From the NCBI GenBank assembly GCA_001899445.1, contig MPOA01000002.1, positions 1 to 64,000 of the forward strand: a stretch of DNA of 64,000 nt, given 5' to 3'. The notes under the pieces were generated by a model. It had not been told where the DNA came from, searched no databases, and saw only the letters and a list, made by a program, of their open reading frames with translations. This document shows, one piece after another, positions 1 through 8,005 of this stretch (positions are counted from its first letter, which is position 1; each line of letters opens with the position of its first letter). A program made the position numbers and the translations under genes. The DNA is from Candidatus Desulfopertinax cowenii. Lineage in GTDB: Bacteria; Bacillota; Desulfotomaculia; Desulfotomaculales; Desulforudaceae.

Positions 1-119
1 GTCTACTGAGGCAAAGGGGTGATATGAACAATTGGCATAATTTAGTTGACGACTTTTGGTGACCAAAAATGACGACTTTCTAGTGGCCAAAAGTGCAGAT
101 TTTTAAATGACCATTGACA
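1..119. mobile_element. terminus of an IS21-family-like insertion sequence (partial)
   Basis: Read from base 119 backwards, the sequence opens with TGTCAATGG and carries internal direct repeats of about 23 bp (47-69 and 70-92, each starting TGACGACTTT and ending GGTGACC/GTGGCC plus an A-run). Ends beginning TGT/CA with several internal copies of a 20-odd bp transposase-binding repeat are typical of IS21-family elements. No transposase coding sequence lies inside the window; it would be to the left of base 1. The assignment rests on end architecture only. Confidence 0.55.
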
Positions 120-135
120 CTCGGTAACATCGATT

Positions 136-661
136 TTATCCTTCACCTGCATAATAATCCTCTGCCTGCGCCGCCTGTTTTTCCTCAGTCAGGCCCCACA
201 GGCCCTTGTTGGCCTCCCTGGCTTCCTGCTGCAGTTTAACAAAAAGATCCGCGTACTTCACGTTAGGCGGGATGGTCATCACCTGGGCATAGCCGTTGAG
301 GAGCAGCTCAGCGTTAAACATTTTGGCTCGCACTTCCGGCTCGCTGTCGCTTGCCGGCTGTTCCAGCCAAATGTAGGCCAGCAGGCGCCCGTAGCGATCC
401 CGTTCTTCCACATCCAGTTCCAGCCAGATTTTGCGGCCGTCCAGCCGGGTTTTGGTATAGGCCGATGCCTCTTTGCCGTAGGGCTCGATTTCCTTGGTTG
501 ATTCGGGGGTATTTACGCCGATGAAGCGAACTTTTTCTTCCTTAACCGCCGGCCAGGTTGACCTGCACTGTATCACCGTCCACCACGCGCGTAATGGTGG
601 CTGGAATCAGTTTTTGCGCAAAAAATCCGGTTTGTTTGCCGGGGGAATTCCCGGCTTGTTC
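136..661 (-). pseudogene. thermonuclease (SNase-like nuclease), frameshifted
   Basis: Staphylococcal-nuclease-type, Ca2+-dependent phosphodiesterase. The intact 3' part (start of open frame near 576) holds KVRFIGVNTPES, DRYGRLLAYIWL, ELLLNGYAQV and the C-terminal EAREANKGLWG, all hallmarks of the SNase fold. The N-terminal Asp-containing motif VVDGDTVQVNLAG lies just upstream (about 546-590) but in another frame and runs into TAA at 544-542. A one-base deletion near 545-550 would explain this. The upstream frame stays open to about 661 (EQAGNSPGKQTGFFAQKLIPA) without a signal peptide or clear start, and it abuts the HD-GYP stub on the other strand. This looks like a real broken gene, but a sequencing error at one base could mimic the frameshift. 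Confidence 0.75.
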
Positions 662-666
662 CCCTA

Positions 667-1047
<381 letters not shown>

Positions 1048-1172
1048 GACTGTTTGCCGAATTGGGCATTTAAGTTGATAAGGATGGGCGGTTTGGGGAG
1101 CTTCGTCTGCGGGTGATCCGGCTGCCGAAGGCGGAGTTGGACCTGGAACAAAAAAGCTGGGGAGGCCTGCTC

Positions 1173-1643
1173 TTGATTAAGTTTTGGAAGACCCTTGAGG
1201 ACTACGGCTTTATGAATACGGTTTCCGCTTTCGGTTTCAAACTAGACGGGTCTTACTGGCCAACGGTAGAGCATTACTACCAGGCGAACAAGTTTGATAA
1301 GACCGCCGTAATAACTTACAGCAGCGGCAGAACCATCCCGGTCCAGTACCACATCAGATGCCAACCAACCGCGAAAATGGCGGCCATCGAAGGCCGAAGG
1401 CGCGACCTGCCCCTGAGGCCCGACTGGGAAGAGGTCAAGGAAGAAGTGGTGCTTAAGGCCCTGCGCGCCAAGTTCACCCAGCATCCCGAACTGAGAGAAA
1501 AGCTCCTGGCCACGGGTGACGAAGAGCTGGTTTACGCTTCCCCCGAGGATTACTACTGGGGGGTCGGCCAAGACGGGACCGGCGCGAACCGTCTCGGGGT
1601 TTTGCTGATGCGCGTGCGCGATGAGCTGCGCCATGCCGGATAG
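1173..1643 (+). CDS. NADAR family protein (YbiA/RibX-like, DUF1768)
   Basis: NADAR proteins are N-glycosidases; known members hydrolyse riboflavin-pathway intermediates or remove ADP-ribose-type modifications. The family pattern is clear: YGF...FKLDGSYWPTVEHYYQA, then AAIEGRRRDLPLRPDWEEVK, ALRAKFTQHPELREKLLATG and the C-terminal YWGVGQDGTGANRLGVLLM. I chose TTG at 1173 because GGGGAGG sits 7 bases upstream and the protein then begins IKFWKTLEDYGF, as family members do; a GTG at 1113 is the alternative. The segment after QANKFDKT (about 15 residues rich in Ser/Thr) does not look family-like and may be a small insertion. The gene stands alone between decayed genes, so its exact substrate cannot be inferred. 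Confidence 0.8.
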   Translation: MIKFWKTLEDYGFMNTVSAFGFKLDGSYWPTVEHYYQANKFDKTAVITYSSGRTIPVQYHIRCQPTAKMAAIEGRRRDLPLRPDWEEVKEEVVLKALRAKFTQHPELREKLLATGDEELVYASPEDYYWGVGQDGTGANRLGVLLMRVRDELRHAG

Positions 1644-1740
1644 GCCGCTCCCGGGGCGGATCGCTGCCGAAAGAAGGCCCGCGCCCGCCCTTCCCCCCAA
1701 AGGCCTCGATTCACAGAGGAGGCGCCGCCGGATCCGGTAA

Positions 1741-1920
1741 CTAGACTATTTTCGCGAAGCGGTTCTGCAGTAAGATCACACCCACAATCAAGCCCAGGCC
1801 AAAAGTCGGCCACAGCGGCCACCATACCGGGACACCAGAAAACTGGAGGACAATGAGAACCAGGAGCATTGCGGCGGAAAGGGCTGCGAGCGGGTAACCG
1901 ATCAGGGCGGTCACGTTCAC
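1741..1920 (-). CDS. small two-helix membrane protein (59 aa)
   Basis: A short frame starts with GTG at 1920, with AAGGAAGGAGGTG about 10 bases upstream. The product is very hydrophobic: helix 1 ALIGYPLAALSAAMLLVLIV, a short loop with PVWWPLWPTFG, helix 2 LGLIVGVILL, then a positively charged tail QNRFAKIV. Helical hairpin topology with the charged end inside is plausible. I do not recognise a family. The strong ribosome site and the sharp hydrophobic periodicity are the reasons for calling it. Confidence 0.5.
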   Translation of the reverse strand: MNVTALIGYPLAALSAAMLLVLIVLQFSGVPVWWPLWPTFGLGLIVGVILLQNRFAKIV

Positions 1921-1940
1921 CTGCCAACACCTCCTTCCTT

Positions 1941-2264
1941 AAAATCCATGTCAGTTGAAGGAAAGGCGGTTGTTTTGCTGGTTACTTTGCCCTGATTACT
2001 TAACACATTCTGACCGCCGGCGCCTCGAGGCCCGAAACTGAGAATTCTCGGGGAACTCCCTTATAATACCAGTTTACACCTAATCCCGCAACGCGTACAA
2101 CCCTAAAACCGGCGTATTCTACGGTTATCGTTGAGTAAGACTTCGGAGGTTGCGAGCCGATCTCTCTCCGGTTCTTTTTCAGGGAGAGTTCTTTGCAGGT
2201 TTTTTCCCCTTTGTGGCGAACAGATTAGTTCTAGCAATTTTGTTTGCAGGAGAGGACCGGAGAA
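1941..2264. other. intergenic region before the transaminase gene
   Basis: There is no gene in this stretch. It holds a TATAAT at 2062-2067 without a good -35, a GAGAATTCTC palindrome at 2040-2049, and an AT-rich leader. I looked for T-box or riboswitch cores and saw none that I could defend. The + strand leader probably carries the promoter of the downstream gene. Confidence 0.35.
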
Positions 2265-3134
2265 GTGACTGAACTGGCGTATCTTGACGGGGAAATTACG
2301 GCCATAAAACAGGCCCGCGTATCAGTTGACGACCGGGCTTTTCTGTTTGGCGACGGGATTTACGAAGTGGTCCGGTCGTATGGCGGCGTTTTCTTCGGAC
2401 TGGAAGAGCACCTGGCCCGGCTGGCCCGGAGCGCGGCGGCGGTTGAAATAAGACTGCCCTTTTCTGAGGCCGAATTTGCGGCGCTGGTGCGGCAGCTACG
2501 GAAAAAGAGCGAGATCGAGGACGCCATGGTGTACATTCAGGTCAGCCGGGGCACGGAGCCACGCCGGCACATTTTTGACCTGAACCTGAAACCGCACGTG
2601 CTGATTGTTGTGCGACACGTGCCGCCTATCCCGGAGCGGTACTGGTCTGACGGTATTACCGCGATTACGGTGCCCGATATCCGGTGGGGCATGTGCTACG
2701 TGAAGGCGACTTCCCTGTTGCCCAATGTCCTGGCCGGCCACCGTGCCCGCCAAGCCGGCGTGGACGAGGCCATTTTCGTGCGCGATGATGGCACGGTGAC
2801 CGAGGCCTATGCCAGCAATGTTTTTTTGGTGCGGGACGGCGCGGTCCTGACCCACCCGGCCGACAACCGGATTCTGGGGGGGATCACCCGGGGATTCGTG
2901 CTAGACCTCTGTCCGGTCCTGGACATCCCGTGCCGGGAAGTAATGTTTTCCAGAGAGGAAATGTATACGGCGGAAGAAGTGTTTCTCACCAATTCGGTGC
3001 ACGAGGTGCGGGCGGTAGTGGAAATCGATGGCCGGAGAATCGCGGATGGCCGCCCAGGTCCGGTCACCAAAAGACTAATCCGGGCCTATAAGGAACTGAC
3101 CTTAAGAGGCGGGAATAGATGTTGCGCGAAATAA
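2265..3134 (+). CDS. dat: D-amino-acid aminotransferase (class IV PLP enzyme)
   Basis: Fold-type IV PLP transaminase, most like D-alanine transaminase, which interconverts D-alanine and D-glutamate for peptidoglycan. Seen: YLDG at the N-terminus, FGDGIYEVVRSY, the dat-type RGTEPRRHIF block, DIRWGMCYVK with the PLP lysine at about residue 147, SLLPNVLA, EAYASNVF and NRILGGITR. The arginine-rich RGTxxRxH segment and the DIRW...K context favour D-amino-acid over branched-chain substrates; ilvE-type activity is the main alternative. GTG 2265 was chosen because GGAGAGG lies 9 bases upstream; TTG 2244 would put that site inside the gene. It appears to be monocistronic, with a hairpin right after the stop. 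Confidence 0.85.
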   Translation: MTELAYLDGEITAIKQARVSVDDRAFLFGDGIYEVVRSYGGVFFGLEEHLARLARSAAAVEIRLPFSEAEFAALVRQLRKKSEIEDAMVYIQVSRGTEPRRHIFDLNLKPHVLIVVRHVPPIPERYWSDGITAITVPDIRWGMCYVKATSLLPNVLAGHRARQAGVDEAIFVRDDGTVTEAYASNVFLVRDGAVLTHPADNRILGGITRGFVLDLCPVLDIPCREVMFSREEMYTAEEVFLTNSVHEVRAVVEIDGRRIADGRPGPVTKRLIRAYKELTLRGGNRCCAK

Positions 3135-3147
3135 TAAAAACTCAAAA

Positions 3148-3179
3148 TGAGGCACGGTGGGTTTTGCCATCGTGCCTCA
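3148..3179. terminator. hairpin terminator between convergent genes
   Basis: A 13-bp stem (TGAGGCACGGTGG paired with CCATCGTGCCTCA, one G-T pair) with a GTTTTG loop. On the - strand it is followed by TTTTGAGTTTTTATTATT, a reasonable U-rich tail for the hypothetical gene at 3207-3518. It may also stop the transaminase transcript from the other side. Confidence 0.7.
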
Positions 3180-3206
3180 AACATTTCGGCCCGTCAGCCG
3201 GCACAT

Positions 3207-3518
3207 TTACAGCAGGTTTTCCTCGGCCCAGACCCGTAACTCTTGGTTGATGTTGTACAGGCCGTCCTGGTTGGTGTTGGCTCCCTGCTCGGCCAGGGCC
3301 TTGACCAGCATTTCCTGCGGGGGTTGTTTGTCAAAGTATTCGGTCTTGCTGCCGAAACGGGTGACGTGATACAAGGCCAGCCGGGGAGTTCCGTCCAGGA
3401 CGTCGATAATAAAGGCGTAACCCGTTCGCCGCTGTTGGAACAAAACGGCCTCGTCCTCCAGGCGAAAGTCCCACATTACTCGCCGTTTGACTCTTTCAAA
3501 GTCCACTTTAGAGTACAT
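3207..3518 (-). CDS. hypothetical protein (103 aa)
   Basis: I do not recognise this family. The product is soluble, mixed charged, with no membrane segment or cysteine pair. It reads like a small alpha/beta protein: MYSKVDFERVKRRVMWDFRL, then hydrophobic strand-like stretches (YAFIIDVLDG, LALYHVTRFG) and a helical, acidic C-terminus (VWAEENLL). AAAGGAG lies 11 bases before the ATG. It is convergent with the transaminase gene and divergent from the SDR gene, so it is transcribed alone, and a terminator follows it. Confidence 0.6.
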   Translation of the reverse strand: MYSKVDFERVKRRVMWDFRLEDEAVLFQQRRTGYAFIIDVLDGTPRLALYHVTRFGSKTEYFDKQPPQEMLVKALAEQGANTNQDGLYNINQELRVWAEENLL

Positions 3519-3635
3519 GCATGCTCACACTCCTTTGCTGTTACGATAATCAATTGCGACAATAAGTATTAATTCTCCTGGCCACGTCTTTTTCCTACCG
3601 GGAGTTGGTCCGCACCTTTACCCCGCCCCTTTCGT

Positions 3636-3664
3636 TTGGCCGACCGGGTCAGTTTCACTATAAT
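3636..3664 (+). promoter_or_regulatory. sigma-A type promoter of the SDR gene
   Basis: TTGGCC at 3636-3641, a 17-base spacer and a perfect TATAAT at 3659-3664. The start codon of the next gene follows 57 bases downstream. Confidence 0.7.
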
Positions 3665-3720
3665 ATAATTTAGGACAGCAATTCCTGGGGTTGCTCCCAG
3701 TCGGATCAGGAGGTATCACG

Positions 3721-4509
3721 ATGCAGTTCAGGGGTAAAATTGTTATTGTCACCGGCGCGGCAACCGGACTCGGCTTGGCTATCGCGAAAGCTTTCGTGTC
3801 CGAAGGTGCCAACGTCACCCTGGTTGACACCGACAAACAGGGCCGCCGGGTGGCCGAGGAACAAGCCCGGGGCGCTTTGTTCATGGGCTCCGATGTGACT
3901 AACGCCTTCGAGGTGGACGAGGCGGTGCTGATGACCGTTCAGACCTTCGGGGGCGTGGATATTCTGGTCAATAACGCCGCGGTGAGCGTGCCCGGCAGTG
4001 TGCTGACCATCAAACCCGACGATTGGCGGCGGGTGTTGGAGGTTAATCTCACCGGAGCCTACCTTTTCGCCCGGGCCTGTGCTCCCGAGATGGAGCAGCG
4101 TGGAGGCGGGTCGATCATCAACATCGCCTCGGCCCAGGGGTTGGCCGCCGAACCGGACAACGCCGCCTACATTGCGTCCAAGGGGGGGCTGATCGCCCTG
4201 ACCAGGAGCATGGCTCTTGACCTGGCTCCCCTGAACATCCGGGTTAACGCCGTCTGCCCCGGGACGATCGCTACCGAGAGGATGGAACAGATGCTGGCTG
4301 CCCACCCTGATCCGGAGAAAGCGCGGCAGGAACGGGCCGATCTCCATGTGCTCCGGCGGCTGGGACGCCCGGAAGAGGTGGCCCGGACCGTGCTGTTCCT
4401 GGCGAGCGACGCGGCTTCGTTTATCACCGGGGCGGTTCTGCCCGTGGACGGCGGCATGCTGGCCGCTTTGGGGATGGCCGGGCGGCCTCCGGCTCGGCCC
4501 ATTCGCTGA
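3721..4509 (+). CDS. SDR-family oxidoreductase (FabG/glucose-dehydrogenase-like)
   Basis: NAD(P)-dependent classical short-chain dehydrogenase of 262 residues. Seen: cofactor motif TGAATGLG at residues 11-18, NNAAV at 84-88, catalytic Ser137-Tyr150-Lys154 (NIASAQ...YIASK), and the FITGAVLPVDGG end typical of tetrameric SDRs. An Asp near residue 36 (LVDTDK) after the second strand suggests NAD preference. ATG 3721 has AGGAGG 9 bases upstream; earlier in-frame starts lack a ribosome site. The substrate is not readable from sequence: a 3-oxoacyl-ACP reductase or a sugar/polyol dehydrogenase are both possible. It is monocistronic behind its own promoter. Confidence 0.85.
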   Translation: MQFRGKIVIVTGAATGLGLAIAKAFVSEGANVTLVDTDKQGRRVAEEQARGALFMGSDVTNAFEVDEAVLMTVQTFGGVDILVNNAAVSVPGSVLTIKPDDWRRVLEVNLTGAYLFARACAPEMEQRGGGSIINIASAQGLAAEPDNAAYIASKGGLIALTRSMALDLAPLNIRVNAVCPGTIATERMEQMLAAHPDPEKARQERADLHVLRRLGRPEEVARTVLFLASDAASFITGAVLPVDGGMLAALGMAGRPPARPIR

Positions 4510-4529
4510 ACATTTCCCCTACAACGGGA

Positions 4530-4826
4530 CTATGCCGGGCTTACCTGCACTACCTCGTGGTCGGTAAGCATTACCAGACGGTTCTCCCGCCAGTCGTAGA
4601 TCGTGTTGTGGTCCACCGGAACGAGTACGGTATACACTTGGTCGCCCTGACCCGAGAGGGCCATAAACCGGGTTTTTACCGGCAGTTTCTCCCGGACGGG
4701 GTCGGGAACCTCGTGCCAGCCCACTACCCGGATGCTCCCGAGGGCGAACTGGAGCGGGGTTCCCGGTTCGGTCTTGGTAACGCGAACCTCGCGTCCCAGC
4801 CAGTTTTCCTGCAGTGTTTGCACCAC
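4530..4826 (-). CDS. hypothetical protein (98 aa)
   Basis: Family not recognised. A small, soluble, beta-rich-looking product (LQFALGSIRVVGWHEV, VYTVLVPVDHNTIYDW, RLVMLTDHEVVQV). It starts on GTG at 4826, directly after an in-frame TAG, so the start cannot lie further up. It is 47 bases downstream of the HesA/MoeB-type gene on the same strand and is probably the last gene of the moaD-hesA-like unit. A role in that pathway is only suggested by position. Confidence 0.6.
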   Translation of the reverse strand: MVQTLQENWLGREVRVTKTEPGTPLQFALGSIRVVGWHEVPDPVREKLPVKTRFMALSGQGDQVYTVLVPVDHNTIYDWRENRLVMLTDHEVVQVSPA

Positions 4827-4873
4827 CTATTCCGGTTCCTGAATGATCAAGCCAGGTGCCTCCTTTTTTACCT

Positions 4874-5623
4874 CTAGTCTGCCGCGGGGGGCACCGGAAT
4901 ATTTCTGTTTCCGCATACCGCGCAGTCCGGATTTTTCCGGTAGCTGAATTCCTCCCAGCCGGGACGGAGGGCGTCCCAGACCAGAAGTTTTCCCACCAAC
5001 AGGCGACCGGTTCCGGTGAGGTACTTGAGGGCTTCGACAGCTTGCAGGCAACCGATTAAGCCGGCTACCGGGCCGAGAATACCGGATGGCGGTGGTTCTG
5101 CGGCCGTTTCCGGGCCAAATAGACAGTGCCAGCAGGGGCCAGCGGGGCGCAGGGTGGTGATGTGTCCGTAGTATTCGCTGACGGCGGCGTGTATCCAGGG
5201 CTTGCTCAGTTCCAGGCAGGTCCGGTTGATCAGTTGGCGTGTGGCCAGGTTGTCGGTGCAGTCGACGACCAGGTCGTAAGCGGCCAGGATGGCGGCGGCA
5301 TTTTCCGGGGCCAGCCGGGTGTGGTGGGGCGTGACGGTAACTTCCGGGTTTAGCGCCGCAAGGTGCCGGGCGGCGGCTTCGGCCTTGGGCGTGCCGACGT
5401 CGGGCGTGTTGTAGAGGACCTGCCGTTGGAGGTTGGTGATTTCCACGGTGTCGTCCTCCACGATTCCGGTTCGCCCCACGCCGGCGGCCACCAGGTAGGG
5501 TAGCACCGCCGAACCCAGCCCGCCGGCTCCCACCACCAGTACCCGGGCGGCAGCCAGGCGCCGCTGCGTTTCCGGGGTCCAGCCCGGCAATCCCAAATTG
5601 CGGGTGTACCGCTCCACCATCAT
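4874..5623 (-). CDS. HesA/MoeB/ThiF-family sulfur-carrier adenylyltransferase
   Basis: E1-like enzyme that adenylates the C-terminal glycine of a ubiquitin-like sulfur carrier using ATP. Seen: nucleotide motif VVGAGGLGSAVLPYL, DDTVEITNLQRQVLY, VVDCTDNLATRQLIN, and two CxxC pairs (CWHC and CAVC) that bind structural zinc as in MoeB/ThiF. The length of 249 residues is normal for HesA/MoeB without a rhodanese domain. The ATG at 5623 overlaps the TGA of the moaD-like gene (ATGA), implying translational coupling. The pair would serve molybdopterin, tungsten-cofactor or thiamine sulfur transfer; the partner is the carrier encoded immediately upstream. Confidence 0.88.
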   Translation of the reverse strand: MMVERYTRNLGLPGWTPETQRRLAAARVLVVGAGGLGSAVLPYLVAAGVGRTGIVEDDTVEITNLQRQVLYNTPDVGTPKAEAAARHLAALNPEVTVTPHHTRLAPENAAAILAAYDLVVDCTDNLATRQLINRTCLELSKPWIHAAVSEYYGHITTLRPAGPCWHCLFGPETAAEPPPSGILGPVAGLIGCLQAVEALKYLTGTGRLLVGKLLVWDALRPGWEEFSYRKNPDCAVCGNRNIPVPPAAD

Positions 5624-5868
5624 CCCCCCGCTACCGGCGGGAATGCTGCCACCCGATCTCCCTCCACCAACCGCTGGTCGAGATCGGCGTGCCGGTTGTT
5701 GACCATAATGATCTTCACCTTGTCCAGGGGCACCCCGGTCTTTTCCAGGAGCTGGCTCACGGTGGTATGCGGTTCGACCGTGACGGTTACGCTCTGGTCC
5801 AACGGATGATCGGGTAGGTATTTGCGCAGGGTGGCGAATACCTTTAGTTCTACTTGCAAGCTCAACAC
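5620..5868 (-). CDS. MoaD/ThiS-like ubiquitin-fold sulfur carrier
   Basis: An 82-residue beta-grasp protein that begins as MoaD does (VELKVFATLRKYLP) and ends in the obligatory Gly-Gly (FPPVAGG). The terminal glycine is adenylated and then thiocarboxylated. The internal VSQLLEKTGVPLDKVKIIMV and LVEGDRVAAFPPV blocks match the family. Versions like this often accompany tungsten-dependent aldehyde:ferredoxin oxidoreductases, but no such gene is in the window. It overlaps the E1-like gene by 4 bases. Confidence 0.85.
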   Translation of the reverse strand: MLSLQVELKVFATLRKYLPDHPLDQSVTVTVEPHTTVSQLLEKTGVPLDKVKIIMVNNRHADLDQRLVEGDRVAAFPPVAGG

Positions 5869-5996
5869 TCCCCCTTCGGAAATAGCCTTTCATTCCCGTT
5901 CTTCGGTGGGGATGCGTCGCTAAGAACTCCCCGGTGTTTGCTGAATTGGTTCTGGATCCCACGGCGGCCCGCAGTTTCCCCTGGAAATAGCACCCA

Positions 5997-6030
5997 TCCT
6001 TCGTGGCGCCGCCCAAGGCGGCATGGGGGG
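5997..6030. repeat. dispersed hairpin repeat, copy 1
   Basis: TCCTTCGTGGC followed by GCCGCCCAAGGCGGC and ATGGGGGG. A very similar string occurs at 62116-62153. The GCCGCC/GGCGGC arms form a short stem. It sits between threonine synthase and the moaD-like gene. Confidence 0.6.
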
Positions 6031-6081
6031 CTAACCTGATTTCCCTACCAGCGCGGCCGGCGGGATCGCAGGAGCGGCTTT

Positions 6082-7578
6082 TTACGCCAGGATCTTCAGC
6101 ACGGCGCCGGCTATGTCCTCCCGGTCGATCACCGTGCGATGCCGGACCGGTTTCTTGTCCAGGTCGCGCAGCCCCGGTGGGATTTCCAGACCCGTGGTAG
6201 CCGCCAAGGCTTCCAGCAGCTGAAATTCGGTCCGGTTCTCCATTTCGGCTGTGCCGAGCAGCGCATGGGCCACCGCTTGGTTAAACTTGAAGGGGCTGGC
6301 GGTGGAGGTGATGATCACCGGGGTATCGTCGCCGGTGGTTGCTCGGTACTTGTCGCTGACGGCCTTGCCGACCGCGGTGTGCGGGTCGATAAGGTAGCCG
6401 TAGTCCCGCCAGGTCGCCCGGATCTCATCCAGGGTCTCGTCTTCGTCCACGAAGTCTGACCAGAACAGGTCGGCCACCCGGGCGTGGGTGGCCGCGTCCA
6501 CCCGGTAGTACCCGGTTTCCCGCAGTTCGGCCATCCAGCCGTCTATGCGGGCGGCGTTGCGGTCGGTCAACTCGTACAGCAGCCGCTCCAGGTTGCTGGA
6601 GATCAAGATATCCATGGACGGCGAAATGGTCCGGTAAAAGGTCCGGTTGCGGTTGTAGATGCCGGTGCGGATAAAATCGGTAAGCACGTTGTTTCGGTTG
6701 GCGGCACAGATCAGCCGGTGCACCGGCAGGCCCAAGCACCGGGCATAGAACCCAGCCAGGATGTTGCCGAAGTTTCCGGTGGGCACCACGAAATTGACGG
6801 CTTGGCCCGGTTTCAGTTCCCCCCGGTTCTGCAGGTCCAGGTAGGCCGAGAAGTAGTAAACGATCTGGGGGACCAGCCGGCCCCAGTTGATGGAGTTGGC
6901 CGAGGAGAACCGGCGCCCGTGCCGGTGCAGGATGGCGTTGACGTCCGGGTCGGTGAAAATCACCTTCACGCCGCTCTGGGTGTCGTCGAAATTGCCCCGG
7001 ACGGCGATCACGTGGACGTTGTTGCCCTCTTGGGTAACCATTTGGAGACGCTGCATTTCACTGACACCTTCCGCCGGGAAAAACACGATGATCCGCATGC
7101 CGGGCACATCCCGAAAACCCTCCAGGGCGGCCTTGCCGGTGTCCCCGGAGGTGGCGACCAGAATGACAGTTTCGGCCGTCTCCCCGGTCTTGACCATCGC
7201 CCGCTTGAGCAGGTGCGGCAGGACCTGCAGGGCCATGTCCTTGAAGGCGCAGGTCGGTCCGTGCCACAGTTCCAGGAAGTGCAACCCGGCGGCGGCGGTG
7301 CGCACCGGGGCGATGGCGGCGTCGCCGAACCTGTCGGTGTTGTAGGCGGGCGCCACGCTTCCCGCGATTTCGGGGCGATCGAAGTCGGCTAGGAAGCGGC
7401 CCAGGATTTCCGCCGCCCGCTGCCGGTAGTCCAGCCCGGCCAGCCGGTCCAGGTCGGCGGCACCCAATGACGGAATCCGTTCGGGTACGAACAGGCCTCC
7501 GTCGGGCGCGATGCCCTGCTTTATCGCCTCCGCGGCCGATACAGGCCGTGACCGGCCCCTGGTGCTTTCGTACAACAT
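6082..7578 (-). CDS. thrC: threonine synthase
   Basis: PLP-dependent enzyme converting O-phosphohomoserine to threonine and phosphate. This is the long form (498 residues) with the N-terminal block YESTRGRSRPVSAAEAI and APDGGLFVPE. The PLP lysine is in HGPTCAFKDMALQVLPHLL, with VATSGDTGKAALEGF and the later TASPFKFNQAVAHAL block. ATG 7578 was chosen with AAGGAGG 11 bases upstream; an in-frame ATG at 7617 has no ribosome site. It is not next to hom or thrB here. The next gene on the strand (moaD-like) is 213 bases away and the gene seems to be transcribed alone. Confidence 0.93.
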   Translation of the reverse strand: MLYESTRGRSRPVSAAEAIKQGIAPDGGLFVPERIPSLGAADLDRLAGLDYRQRAAEILGRFLADFDRPEIAGSVAPAYNTDRFGDAAIAPVRTAAAGLHFLELWHGPTCAFKDMALQVLPHLLKRAMVKTGETAETVILVATSGDTGKAALEGFRDVPGMRIIVFFPAEGVSEMQRLQMVTQEGNNVHVIAVRGNFDDTQSGVKVIFTDPDVNAILHRHGRRFSSANSINWGRLVPQIVYYFSAYLDLQNRGELKPGQAVNFVVPTGNFGNILAGFYARCLGLPVHRLICAANRNNVLTDFIRTGIYNRNRTFYRTISPSMDILISSNLERLLYELTDRNAARIDGWMAELRETGYYRVDAATHARVADLFWSDFVDEDETLDEIRATWRDYGYLIDPHTAVGKAVSDKYRATTGDDTPVIITSTASPFKFNQAVAHALLGTAEMENRTEFQLLEALAATTGLEIPPGLRDLDKKPVRHRTVIDREDIAGAVLKILA

Positions 7579-8005
7579 CTCCGAATTAGCCTCCTTCAAG
7601 CTTTGGTCCAACCCCATTAAACAACATGCCAGCCGCCGGCGTCAAAAGCAGTAAACATCGGGGGCCCCAGACCGCCGTCAACGGTCAAAAACAGCCGGCT
7701 AGATTTTGCATTCTGCCGCCCCGTAACTTCACCCGGCGAATTCTGCCGCTCAAAGACCCCAGAAGCAACTCGCTTCCGGCAGGCACCTCTCGGGGATTAC
7801 AGAGCCGGGTTTCGGCCGCGGCCGGCCCTCTCAGGCTTACCATTCGCCGCTCGAGACCGGAGTTCGGCCATTGGCTGGTTTTTCTTTGGCAGCCCGACCC
7901 ACATTGAAGATAATTAAAAATATTAAGGAAGGGGGGAGGCCGGTGAACTGATCATGCAGGCGAACATATCCTTGCGCAGAGAGTCAAGTTCGGGAGGTGA
8001 ACGCG
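7579..8005. other. intergenic region between divergent thrC and usp genes
   Basis: About 430 bases without a convincing gene. It is GC-rich with several short inverted repeats (for example GCCGCGGCCG near 7818) and ends in an AT-rich stretch (about 7900-7930) that probably holds the usp promoter. On the thrC side it could fold as a leader, but I could not match any known riboswitch or T-box core. Confidence 0.3.

Noticed and set aside
4874-6016. Extended 380-residue version of the HesA/MoeB-type protein
   Set aside because: The extra N-terminal part runs through the moaD-like gene in another frame and has no homologous sequence; ATG 5623 fits the family.
7579-8005. Riboswitch or T-box upstream of thrC
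   Set aside because: Several stems can be drawn, but no conserved core (T-box AGGGTGG, lysine, SAM or others) could be matched.
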